The notes under the pieces were generated by a model, which was not told the origin of the DNA, searched no databases, and saw nothing but the letters and a program-made list of their open reading frames with translations. From Inonotus obliquus (lineage: Eukaryota; Basidiomycota; Agaricomycetes; Hymenochaetales; Hymenochaetaceae): a stretch of DNA of 64,000 nucleotides. The position numbers and the translations under genes are program-made. This document shows positions 1-10,452 of this stretch, in pieces. Numbering within the stretch: position 1 is the stretch's first letter; every line of letters starts with the position of its first letter. Location: the NCBI GenBank assembly GCA_032164295.1, contig JAJHTX010000003.1, forward strand, positions 868,001-932,000, written 5' to 3'.

Positions 1-744
1 CCGCAGACCAGCGAATTGCACTCTCTATCATACGCTTCTATGCCCACGACGAACACCTCTTCCGAAGGGACTGACTCAGTTGAGATGAACTCGCTTCAGC
101 CGCCGGTGCTTGTAATAGGACGATCGAGTACATAGAGTTTCATTGAACATATATTATTTATACTTGGCCGTCTGCGTTACCACTCTTTCAATCTTGTAAC
201 TGATCTATCTTAACTTGATGCAATACCTTCTTCTGCAGGACAAAACCAACCACTGACATGTATATCTTTCGTGTTCTCAGATATATCGAAGTGCGTCTTA
301 GGAGCCCACCAGTGAAGTTTCAGGAGACTGAAACACATAACAACATGGATGCAAGCCTTACAGAACCTGTCCTAACTCGTATAATACTCATGATGAATCG
401 ATGTTGACATCCCCGTGGCAAAATGAAAGTGGGCGAAGTCTGGCTATTAGAAAAATTACAGAAGATTAGCGGGATGCATCATCTAGCGTGAATCATTTTC
501 CAGCCGATTATGTGTCTTGACAACATATGATGGCTCGGAAGCAAACTTCTGTTTCTGCGCGGAAAGAAGATTCCTTTCGGCACAGTAGGCGAGCGCCGCT
601 TGGAGCTCCGAACAAGTACTTATACCTACGAGATCGATTCTCTCGCTGACAATTGACACTGAGCGTGTCCTCCCATTCCATTCTTTACAAAGCACCGCTC
701 TTTACCATTTCATCTTTTTCGTCTTTCGTCTTCTTTTTCTCGTA
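1..744. other. intergenic, upstream of aspartic protease
   Basis: No gene is supported here. Small open frames lack a recognisable protein or a consistent exon structure. The last 45 bases before the protease start (about 700-744) are strongly pyrimidine-rich on the plus strand (repeats of TCTTT/CTTC), a common leader composition next to expressed fungal start codons. Confidence 0.4.
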
Positions 745-2188
745 ATGATACCTAACCTCGAGACAGCAATAATTTCTTTGCTTGCCCTGTCCGCCGGGAA
801 CGTTGCTCTCGGAAAGCCTGTCGTGAAAATATGCGATCCTCCCGCCTCGCTTCTCTCCTTTGACTTCGCAGTTCACCTCAACCTTTCACTCGGAGGTGCG
901 AAGATAGCCGATCTCGACCGCGCACGTGCAGCTGTGAAGCTTGCGGGACTTGAAAGGCGCGATGGCGCGACTTCTGTAACGAACACCGGAGTGACCTACG
1001 TTGCAAGTGTTGGAGTTGGCGAACCCGCTACGACATATTCTCTTGTGGTTGATACCGGAAGTTCGAATACGTGGATAGGAAAGTCAAGTACATACTAAAG
1101 CGATTTTGGCTTCATTGATAACGTTGAGCCCACAGGTGCAGATAAGAAGTACGAGTCGACCAGCTCTAGTGTGAACCTAGGCAAAAATATTTCTATCAGT
1201 TACGGTTCGGGCTCGATGAAAGGGGTGGCATGTATGTTCCCTCCTTATCGATAGTCGCTTGTTCTGAGATAATTGCAGACAATGACACTGTGACGCTTTC
1301 CTCGGATCTTGTCATTGATCAGCAGTGCATCGGCGTAGCAAACACCACGTCCGGATTTGATGGATACGATGGTATACTTGGCCTAGGCCCCATAGATATC
1401 ACGGCAAACACCGTGCAGAATACCTCGTCTGTGCCTACAGTCATGGACAATCTATATGCTCAGGGCAAAATTTCGAGTGAGATCTTCTCAGTTTCTTTTG
1501 CACCAACGACGACGGAGCCGAACGGGAATGGCGTGATCACGTTTGGGGGTGTTGACGCTAGTAAATACACTGGCGATATTACCTATGTTCCGATTACCAA
1601 GGCGAATCCTGCCTCAAAATATTGGGGCATAGACATGAGCGTTTCATATGGCGCGTCGGGCAGGTCGATACTAAACTCCGCATCGGGCATTGTCGATACC
1701 GGTTCTACGTTATTCCTGTTGGTCAGTATCGACTCGACAATCCCGCGAATTTTTATGCTTACAGATTTTGTATAGGCGACCGACGCGTTTCATGCCTACA
1801 CTAACGCAACTGGGGCAAAAACTGATGCTGACACTGGCCTACTCAAGATCGAAGATGATGCGTACGAAAGGCTCGAGAGTTTGTACTTCTCCATCGGTGG
1901 AGCTACCTTCGAGCTCACGAAGAATGCGCAAACCTTCCCGAGGCCTCTAAATGAGTTCATTGGAGGAGAGAAAAACGCAACGTACCTGGTGATTGGTGAT
2001 GTGAGTAGCATATCCGATATGAACGGGAGCACTCATCTCACGCATTGTAGCTTGGGTTTAACATTGGATCAGGTCTCGACTTCATCAGCGGCTATGCATT
2101 CTTAGAACGCTTTTACTCCGTATACGACACAACAAACCAACTCATCGGTCTTGCGACGACACCAGACACTTACTCTACAGCGAACTAA
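745..2188 (+). CDS. secreted pepsin-like aspartic protease (family A1, polyporopepsin type)
   Basis: Five exons read as 745-1087, 1136-1231, 1279-1721, 1776-2000 and 2051-2188; introns of 47-54 nt all start GT and end AG, and the joined length is exactly 414 codons plus stop, normal for the family. The N-terminus has a hydrophobic stretch (residues about 8-22) that fits a signal peptide, followed by a propeptide. The first catalytic Asp lies in VDTGSSNTW at the end of exon 1 and the second in IVDTGSTLFLL at the end of exon 3, the two-lobed A1 arrangement. The YGSGS flap segment follows the first Asp, and the C-terminus has GLDFISGYAFLERFYSVYD, typical of the fungal group. By family it should cleave proteins extracellularly at acid pH. 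No frame break is seen. The assignment is firm; only exact splice sites are uncertain. Confidence 0.92.
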
Positions 2189-2514
2189 TCAAGTAGTAAA
2201 TATTTACAGCTAGCAGAGCCGATGTTATTGAGAAGTACTTACCACAATGTGATCCGAAGGACATTGCTTGAATGTAGACGCGTAGACTCGGTAGAGTACA
2301 GGCAGGCATCAGCTTTGATTGAACAAGGAATCTCCACGTGATACGCGTGACGAAGGATAGGGTGACGTCACAACTCCAGTCTCTTATTGGCGTTGCGTCA
2401 CTGTCCTGTATCAGTGTATGCCCCTGGCCATCAATTCCACAAAAACTCGCCCTTTATTATGTGTTTCCCAACCACCTTGCTCTTGGCTGTGCCCCAACTT
2501 GAACCTCCTCCGCT

Positions 2515-4239
2515 ATGTATATCACCATCCGTACAAGCATCGCAAGTGCAGCTCGCACGGCTCTGCCCTTGTCTTCGAACTCGAAGTTAGCATTTCGCAG
2601 TTCCAGCTCTCTGAAGCAGCAATACCCACCATCAGTCCAACGGAGATGCATGGGTGTCCTTGCCTATAAACAAGTCGACAAAGAAGCAAAGGATCGTGCA
2701 AGCCCGCAAAGTCCACGGAAGATGACGCTCCCGGATCGGTTGTCGATGAAGAACAAGGTCTGCCTTGTCACTGGTGCTGCTAGAGGTCTTGGTTATGAGT
2801 TTTGTCGAGCATTCATTGAGATGTATGCTCTCCACTATCTGTTTACCGAGGTCAAACGATATACTCACAATACCATAAACAGGGGCTGCAAGTCTGTTGC
2901 AGTGCTCGACATGCAAGAAAGAGCTGCTCAAGAAGCTGCACGGGAAATGATGGAATCGTCTCGTTCGTTCTTTCTTTCTTCATGATCGAAGGCTACAAAG
3001 ACCTAACCCAGCTCCACAATTTCTGTTCCTACGCAGAAGAACGGCTAGGAAACATGGATGGCCTTGATATCATCGGATATGGCTGCAACGTTGCTTCGGA
3101 GTCGTCGGTAGAAAAGGCGTTCGATGGCGTTTTAGAGCGTTTCGGGCGTATCGATGCAGTGGTTGCTTCTGCCGGTCAGTTGCTTGTCTCGCACGATTAT
3201 CCCCGGATGAGTTCGTTCTCAGTGCTGACTCAAGTATTACTTTTCTTCAGGTGTCGTGGAGAACTATTCCGCTTTAGAGTGAGCTTATTCTTTTTATTGA
3301 AGGCGACCTATTTATCTTTTCTGCGATTTTCAGCTATCCTACGGACAGTGCGTGGAGAACCGGGAGCGAAAAAAGGATGATGCTGATATCATTGTAGGAG
3401 CGAAGTTATTGTTCGATGTAAACTATCATGGTGCATTCTTCACCGCTCGAGCAGCTGCGAAGCGTATGATACCAAACGGTGGAGGTTCAATCGTCCTCAT
3501 CTCAAGTATGAGTGCAGGCGTGAGTTTTCGCCACCAATATCGCATCAAATTGCTATCGCTGACATTAACACAGGTCGTAAACGTACCTCAAGTAAGCCTT
3601 CCTTTTGAACTCCGCGCTGATTCAAGAGTCTCTCAACGTCGTGAAGACTCAGGCCCCGTATAACGCTTCAAAAGCAGGTAAACTTTCAGAGCATTATTTA
3701 TTATTGCACTCATTTTCTGATCATGTCCCCAGCTGTCAAACAATTAGCGGCGAGCTTGGCTGTTGAATGGGCGTCTAAGAATGTCCGAGTAAATACACTA
3801 AGGTGGGCCAATTCAAGTATTCCCAACAGTTACGCATAGTTGAGCCCGACTTTTTAGCCCGGGATACATGCAAACCCGTCTCACACGGAAAGTCCTTGAT
3901 CAGGACGAGGAATTGAATGTGTGTACTGTTTCATCTCTTAGCACCAACGACCCGAAGCCTGACAAACATTGGCAATCCCAGCGCAAATGGAAGTCACATA
4001 CCCCCATGGGCCGAGTACGTGCTTGTTGCTCAGTATCCTTCCCCGTTCCTTTCTGATGTAGAAGTTGATAGCTTGGAGAACCTGACGATCTTGATGTGAG
4101 TTGAGGAAAACATGGCCGATTCCTGCTTGAATTAACATATCACCGCCCGTAGGGAGCAGTAGTCTTCCTAAGCAGTGACGCGGCTCGATTTATCACCGGC
4201 ACTGAGCTCTTGGTGGATGGGGGCTACTGCCTCATCTGA
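2515..4239 (+). CDS. short-chain dehydrogenase/reductase, likely mitochondrial
   Basis: NAD(P)-dependent SDR of the classical type, split into many short exons. Visible motifs in order: the dinucleotide-binding TGAARGLGYEF (about 2770-2805), a CNVASESSV segment that corresponds to the adenine-ring contact, the NNAG-equivalent VVASAG before an intron near 3176, the catalytic Ser segment SIVLISSMSAG (about 3487-3520), the YNASKAA active-site Tyr-Lys pair straddling an intron near 3678, and the C-terminal ITGTELLVDGGYCLI. Start 2515 is the first ATG in frame; the 45-60 residues before the SDR fold are rich in Ser, Arg and Ala with almost no acid, which suggests a mitochondrial presequence. Closest families are sorbitol/mannitol utilisation-type and 3-oxoacyl-ACP reductase-type SDRs; the substrate cannot be told from sequence. 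Confidence 0.85.
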
Positions 4240-5081
4240 GCGTCGATTCGCGAACTAATTGTTCGATCTGATTCTGAAATTTACCCCCAAGGATACCCAG
4301 TAATTTTATACAGATGGATTAGATTGAATCCGGATGGACCTCTGCTCGCAGAATTTCCTGCACTTTCTTGCTTATTATGATCAATAGGGAAATCGGTGTA
4401 CCCGTTGTACTCTTTTACTTTCTTACTTATACCTTGGTAGTAATACCCGCCAATGACTTCGTTCTCTTCTTTCCTCAGAATTCTGTGGATATACCGCGAC
4501 CGACTGTAGGTAGGAAACCGCAACCTGAGGAATGTTACACTGAGGTTTCCTACCTAGTCGGTCGCAGTATGATGGTGTTCTTATGTAACAATAGCAATAT
4601 ACACGGTCACTAGCTATCAAATTCTACGTTGAGTGAGAGTCACAACGCAGAATATTCGTTGACGCCTGCCAGAGTTGACTTGGACCTTGAGGGGATGATC
4701 GGCAGTCACATTGAACGTGGCCGACTGCATCACAGTCACTGCTTTTCGCAGCATCGGAGGCTTGTCAGAGGAAAAGTTCCCCGTTGTTCAACGAATCTTC
4801 TGTGAACCTTCTCGATTTCGAATCTCATGCAGGGCACCATTAAATCCCCTGGACAACTCGGTATTGCTGGTTTCTGCGGCACTAGTTTCAGCTCGAGCGT
4901 CTGGGTCTCTGCGTGTCAGGAAGTCCATCAATTATGACTCTACCACCTCTTCACATCTGTGAAAATACTACTACTCTGACTGGGATGAACCCCGGAAGCG
5001 CAGTCGCTATACTTGGTTGATCTAGATGTATATATATTGCCTCCCCCGAGGGTGTGTTCCTGCGTAGAGTGCATTCTCATT
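4240..5081. other. intergenic, contains a stem-loop
   Basis: No gene is supported between the dehydrogenase and the next gene. The only structure noticed is the inverted repeat at 4491-4570, listed separately. Confidence 0.4.
4491..4570. repeat. 29/27-bp inverted repeat with 24-nt loop
   Basis: The left arm 4491-4519 and right arm 4544-4570 are reverse complements apart from a 2-nt bulge and one mismatch; both contain GGTAGGAAACC / GGTTTCCTACC and CGACCGACT / AGTCGGTCG. The loop is 4520-4543. It lies about 250 nt downstream of the dehydrogenase stop. It could be a miRNA-like hairpin, a 3' processing structure or a small MITE remnant; no flanking duplication was seen. Confidence 0.7.
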
Positions 5082-5948
5082 ATGGCGTTTCCAACTTCTG
5101 AGGTCTCTAGTTCTGGTGACCAACAGCATCGTCAAACCTCAGACAGTACGCTTCTCACTCTCCTTAGCGCGCAAGGTGTCAACTAAAGGCGGTGTCCTAG
5201 ATTCACCAAGACTGGCAGACACCCTCAAGGAAGAGTTTCTCTCCTTTTTCACATTTGACGAGCCTATCGGTGGGACAGAAGGGACAAAAGAAGGAATGGA
5301 GTCTAATCAGGAGCTTTGCGGTCATCGAGACGAGGACACTGATGAAGTCCACAAGCTATGGGGATATTATCGCTCGCTGATGGAAGAAAATAAGCAACTT
5401 CGCGAGGAGAACGCGACCTTGCTAGCTGAAATTCGAGATGTGCAGAGGAGGGTTGACGATATGTCGTCCGCCCTTGCTGGAGTAAGTGACCACGATGCCC
5501 TTTCTCATTACCAACAATTACTCTCCTTACACGCAACGTTTTATCTTTCTAGCAATCCGATGCAAAGGATCGGGTCCGCCATAGGGTTTCACTCGAGGAA
5601 CGCCGAAACGATCTCGTCAAGCTGGTAACTTATGGTCACTACTTGGACTGGCTGTCGTATCAAATCACGATCAATGATGCCTCGAATCCATGTTCCCTAT
5701 GCGAATCACTAAAATCACTAGCGGCGGCTGTAATTCCGGAACTTCAGGCACGAGCGCAATTCCCGCCATCGGTGCAATCTGAGCCCGGATGGAGAGCACT
5801 TCCAGAGCATGGATCAGAGGAGGATAAAATAGGGAAGGAGGCGATGGAAGCGGAGTATGCAATGCGTGTTCAGGAGGCCCGGGAGGCACAACGGGCTCTG
5901 GAGTTATTACAAGACAAGGAGCTCTGGGATTTCATTCAACAGAGTTGA
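5082..5948 (+). CDS. coiled-coil protein of unknown function
   Basis: Three exons fit: 5082-5115, 5201-5481 and 5553-5948, giving 236 residues with all phases matching. A 25-nt first intron (5176-5200) would also keep the frame, but the 85-nt intron 5116-5200 is more normal and has a pyrimidine stretch. The middle part (roughly residues 60-115) is a clear coiled coil, with a segment like MEENKQLREENATLLAEI and heptad leucines. The last 90 residues hold a CSLCESLKSLAA segment and a charged alpha-helical tail ending in ELWDFIQQS. I do not recognise a family. It sits head-to-tail with another small helical protein at 6216, and the two may be distantly related small-protein genes. Confidence 0.6.
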
Positions 5949-6215
5949 TTTCACGACAATGGCTCACATATCCTGATTCGCCTCTATTTGTGACAATGTG
6001 ATTGATTTTACGCAGCAAGACCCCTTTTCCGACAATGACTTCCCATCAGCATTCTTTGTGAAGCTCGAGTCATTCGTCATTTTGGTTTTGACTCTAGTGT
6101 CCTGGCGTCCGCAGCAGGGCGGAAAATATAACTGCACATTGGTGCAGCCGGTGACACGGAATAGTATTTATATATAATCCAAAATGTGGCTTACTTTCAT
6201 AACCTCTTACACGCC

Positions 6216-6877
6216 ATGCCTATCCCAGAAGGTGAGATATTGCCACCTCCACCGGAAATCTTTTCTGAACCCGCTACCCCGGACTCCATTGGTGCGTTTG
6301 GTTTAATGTGGTTCAGCATGAATGTCTCGCGTTCTAATACTTGTCCTGATACAGACGTCGAGGAGGGTCTAAAGGGTCTAAACGACGAGGAAATGCCTAA
6401 TATTATTCGAGGAATCACGTCCAACGATGGAGCTACAGTGCAGAACCCTGATGAAGACAACTATCTATACGAAAGGATGCAGGTCCCACGGGAGCGACTT
6501 CACGACGAAATGTTGAAGGAACGCACGGCATACGAGACTCACTTCTGAGGCATATCGGCGACATAAAGGAAGGCATCCACGATATGATGCAAGTCTTAAT
6601 CTCGTATATTCAAGCTCAAGCGAGGGACCCGCTCTTGAAACGCAACGAGGTAAGGTATCTGTTGACCTTACAAATCGCTTCTTTTCATGATGAAAGTACT
6701 GGTATCCAGCGAAAATTAGAAACCACCATTCAGGACCAGCACTTGCAGTCGGCCATGGCTGGGAAACTTGTAAGCGGTATCAGAGACTGCCCTTCCCGTG
6801 CTACGATAGTTTGCACATCGGGCGTAACCAACTCCAAGGATTCTTGCACGCTTCGGAAGCGAGCCATGTCTGTCTGA
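6216..6877 (+). CDS. small helical protein of unknown function, frame joint unresolved
   Basis: Exon 1 6216-6291 begins MPIPEGEILPPPPEIF, joined through a 63-nt intron (6292-6354) to a long acidic exon with coiled-coil character (RERLHDEMLKERTAYE). That frame stops at 6548, but a second frame continues immediately with LLRHIGDIKEGIHDMM and then, after an intron at about 6650-6709, RKLETTIQDQHLQSAM up to a stop at 6877. Joining the two parts needs either a single-base frameshift near 6530-6548 or a 38-nt intron starting in GTGCAG near 6438. The first reading keeps more convincing protein sequence on both sides. No known family is seen. The neighbour at 5082 has a similar style and size. Confidence 0.45.
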
Positions 6878-7197
6878 CCGATAGGGCCGGAATGTAAAGA
6901 AAACAAGTTGAGTGAGTCAGATCAGACGAGGAGAATGGGGTTCTTTCTCATATTTCATTCACTAGCATGAGTATTTCGCCTGCGCGATCGCACATTCTGT
7001 GAAGTAGTACACCGTGAATTACTTAACGAAGTACCGGTTCGAATAATTCGGCGTCTACAGATCATAGTATTACAAGGATTTTGAAGGAAATGAAATGCTT
7101 TTGTGACAGAAAGAATAGTACTTTTCATTGGCTTCTGCAATTCGAATGATAATCAGGCCGGGTGCGGTGTATTATAGTAAGCCGGACTCTACCTTGT

Positions 7198-7623
7198 TTA
7201 TGGTTTATCTCCGTGCACACCACTACTCCTGTTGTTGTTGCGTTCCGCGACGTTCCCTTTTGCACTTCCTAACGGACCCTGGACATCTTCTTTGTCAAAC
7301 TCTGGACCTGAGTGAATATTCCTTTCCGTTGCGTCATCTTCATCCGCGTGATGGCGCGCACGGATGTGCTCTGTGGTCTTCTTCTGGAGGACCTCTGTAC
7401 TGCCCTCAGAGCGATCGGCCTTGATTGCTGCTTCTGAAGCTGATGCAAGATATTCGTTCCATCCGGGGGCATGCTCGTGTGGCGCGGACGTTTTGTACTG
7501 TTCCCCCGATAGATTCTTGCGCTTCTCCCTTTCAAGGGTCTGTGAAGAGCAAAATGTGAATGAGTCGATGTGTAAGGGCAGCCGCGGACCTCGAGAACTC
7601 ACGTCTGGGTCATTATCATGCAT
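7198..7623 (-). CDS. small conserved fungal protein of unknown function
   Basis: Two exons on the minus strand: 7603-7623 (MHDNDPD) and 7198-7539, separated by a 63-nt intron with GTGAGT donor and CACAG acceptor, for 120 residues. The core reads LEREKRKNLSGEQYKT, then SAPHEHAPGWNEYLASASEA and ADRSEGSTEVLQKKT, with EHIRARHH after it. From memory this pattern is that of a short, hydrophilic protein conserved across ascomycetes and basidiomycetes without an assigned role. It is strongly charged, with no signal or membrane segment. The intron after the first seven codons supports this start. The last 20 residues are low in complexity and may be less conserved. Confidence 0.75.
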   Translation of the reverse strand: MHDNDPDVSSRGPRLPLHIDSFTFCSSQTLEREKRKNLSGEQYKTSAPHEHAPGWNEYLASASEAAIKADRSEGSTEVLQKKTTEHIRARHHADEDDATERNIHSGPEFDKEDVQGPLGSAKGNVAERNNNRSSGVHGDKP

Positions 7624-8651
7624 GGTGCTGCGGATAAATTGTATTACATTCAGCAGAGCGCAAGGGAATCACCGAGCTTAGTCTACCTTGAATACAATCT
7701 TTTATTGTTAGGACGTAGTAAGATGGTAAGGTGTGAACGGATAGACATTTACCTTGTTGATTCGAGTCTCGACGCCCGTGCCACGCTCGACCGAGCAATT
7801 GTACGAGTTGTAAGCTGAAGATACATACGGGTGAGCATTGTGGAAGCTGTTGTTGAGGGAGGTCGTCTAACCGTCCACGAATATTGTTGCTTGCTTATAC
7901 AGCGAGGAGCATGAACCATGTATGACATCATGATCGTCATCTCAGCTTTGGGGGAAGATTATTCTCACGGTCATCTTCCTGTCTGTCACACGTGGCTGTT
8001 CGCGCTCCTCGCTCCCAGATACGTTACGATACGCGACTCGACTTGGTCCCGGCTTCCGCTCCTCCTATTTTCGCCATGTTCTCCTGCAAGTTAACTATGG
8101 ATGCTGGGCTTTATAATGGATCAAAATCTTGAGGAAGTTCTTCGAGCTGCGATTTCATGGATGAATCATACTCGTCACATCACAATGGACTTCTCTTCTG
8201 TACAGAAGTTCGGGGAGAATATCTCAGATGGATCTATCCGTCTACTCCGCTGCGGAAGTATTTCGTTCGCCAAGCTCCCTAGCCCTTCAAAGGAAGCAAT
8301 GCGAAACATTGACTAGACTACTAGTATAGGGGTCACAAATTTTCGTCGTATTTTGGCCTTCAAGTTACTGCGCATCCCTTCACATGGAATCTCGTCCAGA
8401 CCCTTCGGTGCCGTTATTCAAATTCTTCCAATGGGATATGGTAGCTGCACGCCGGAAATGAACTCCCTGAGTCAATCTAGCTATGGCTTCTCTCTTCGGA
8501 TTTCTAACAACGCCCCTACCCCTAACCTGTGCTGCGCATCTTCAAACTTGCCACATTATAAACTCGAGCATTGAGCGATACCTCCCGCTGTGTCCTCATC
8601 ATTCCCTTTCTTCACACATACTATCTGTTTAACATCAACATTGTCTCGAAA
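7624..8651. other. intergenic
   Basis: Divergent gap between the small minus-strand gene and the plus-strand gene at 8652, so promoters for both should lie here. A 71-codon frame at 8101-8316 is open but shows no family, no introns and no compositional support, so it is not called. Confidence 0.35.
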
Positions 8652-9300
8652 ATGGTCGAATCGTTGTGGAGTGAAGCGAAGGTCCCTCGTTGGTCTTGGG
8701 GTGAGCCGAGCATCTTTGGACCTACGCCCAGCAAACCGGCAAAGTCAACCGACTGGGGACTCCCGTCGACGAGACCTAAGACGCCCTGCTTCAATTCACA
8801 CTCGAATCCACAATCTCCGGTCGTCAGTTGGTCAAGCGCTTCGGAAATATCTACCAACAGCACCTCAATCCCTCCTGATATTATTCTAAAAGAAATCGAC
8901 AATGAATTCAGTGAGTGTTGTTTGGAGTCGGTTGAAAGAGTGGTACTAACTCCGGATGGCTTACTTTGGCAGGACAGTTGCAAGGAGAGCCTATCTACAC
9001 CTTTGGACGTCAGCCTACGCCTGGTCTAGGTACAGGACTATTCTACCTTCTTCTAGTTCCTGCCTTACCAACTCTTGCGACCACCTGACAGAGACTATCC
9101 GCGAGTGTATTCGGAAACATACGCAAGCACTTCTGGACAAGATCAAATCGATGGAGGCTGAAGCAGAGAAGGAAGAGAATCGGAAAGCGCTCATGAAGAA
9201 GAAAATAAGGGAGGCGATTCTAGACGGTCGAAACGAAGCGCTGGAATGCCGCGTCAAAATGATCGAGAACTTGCTCGTCGAGAATCTTCCACTTGCTTGA
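8652..9300 (+). CDS. small protein with C-terminal coiled coil, unknown function
   Basis: Three exons, 8652-8910, 8973-9029 and 9092-9300 (introns 62 and 62 nt), give 174 residues in a single frame. The N-terminal 85 residues are Ser/Pro/Trp-rich and probably disordered (MVESLWSEAKVPRWSWGEPS). The C-terminal 70 residues are a highly charged helix (ECIRKHTQALLDKIKSMEAE, then KKIREAILDGRNEA) of coiled-coil type. No domain family is recognised. It shares the disordered head plus coiled-coil tail design with the genes at 5082 and 6216. Confidence 0.65.
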
Positions 9301-9894
9301 AGTTCATTGTGATAACACTCCTCGACACGAAAAGTTACTACGAATATGACATTTGACAAACAAGATCGATTGATATGCATCCCAAAACTTCAGCGAGGTC
9401 GAAAAGGAACGCTCGTCTCGAAAATATGCTTTCTAAAAAGTAGCAGCTGTTGAAGATTTGTATGCGCGAATCGGTTCCCGAACGATCTTTTATTTATTCA
9501 ATCCGGAAGAGTTGTTCTTATTCAGCCCCATCAACACCATCCCCGCTCACAGAAGTTGCGATCCGCAGATTCCGCACTACATATATTAACGCCTTACTTT
9601 CTTTCGTGGCCTCCACTTGCTGATATTCCAGATAGCTTTGCCTGTTCTGATAATTTGTTTGTTCTGCAGTATATAGTGTAGCAAAACCGATTCCGCTAAA
9701 TCCGGTCGCATTCCCGAACTTTTACATCAAATTTTTTTGCTTTTCTATTATCTTTTCTGTACCTAAAGTAGCGTCACTTTCGCTCAAACTAGAAATCATT
9801 GATTATTGTAAGTATTACAAAGATGTCAATTATGTAATGTTTTTGCTTTGCATGTTGTTTTGTCGTCTTCTTGCTTGCTTGCTCGAGGAACGCT
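9301..9894. other. intergenic, AT-rich
   Basis: Convergent gap between the plus-strand gene ending at 9300 and the minus-strand gene ending at 9895. It is AT-rich with T runs (about 9728-9760); nothing else was seen. Confidence 0.4.
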
Positions 9895-10282
9895 CTATAA
9901 CTTCTTCTCTGTATCCTCCCCGCCAAACGTATCAATACCTCCAGGGTTCCCATCATACTTCCTAAAACTTGCTAACCCTCCAGATCCAGATTGCGCTTCA
10001 TCATCGTGCACACTCTGGCGCTCACTTTCCTCCCCGCCGAATTGATCTATTCCTTCCGCACGATCTGCGTAGCGTTTCCCGCTCAATTTGGACTCTTCCG
10101 ATTCGAACACTCCGACTGGCTTTACTAGTTGTGGATGTGAATCAAAATTGGATGCTATAGTTGGTTGTTCTGCTTTTTTATGCGAGTCTTGAATCGCTGA
10201 GACGGAGCCATGAACTTTCGTAATCTGGTTGGGCTTTCGACTTTGACTTACATTTGCCGTGAATTGGTGCTGCCGTACGCAT
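9895..10282 (-). CDS. small acidic protein with two GID(Q/T)FGGE repeats
   Basis: Two exons (10252-10282 and 9895-10214) separated by a short 37-nt intron give 116 residues starting MRTAAPIHGK. The protein is hydrophilic and probably unstructured, but carries the motif AEGIDQFGGEESE near residue 75 and again GGIDTFGGEDTEK at the very C-terminus, a spaced duplication that supports a real coding sequence. There is no signal peptide or membrane segment. No family is recognised. The acceptor AAAG is not the usual YAG, so the exon 1 assignment is tentative. Confidence 0.55.
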
Positions 10283-10452
10283 GGTGTGTATAATTATATA
10301 GAATTCCCTGTGCTCCACGCGATGACGACGTCTGATGTCATTTATTCCGGTCCTGAAAACCTGTGGACGATCTGTCAAGTGGACCGAGCATAACTATTAT
10401 TTATTCATCTGTGCCATCCCACAACTTGCTCAAGCTACAAGGTACGTCGTGC

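Noticed and set aside
5176..5200. A 25-nt intron in the coiled-coil gene at 5082
   Set aside because: It would be far below normal intron size; the 85-nt intron 5116-5200 gives the same phase with normal signals.
8101..8316. 71-codon open frame between two genes
   Set aside because: No family, no splice pattern, and frames of this length occur by chance here.
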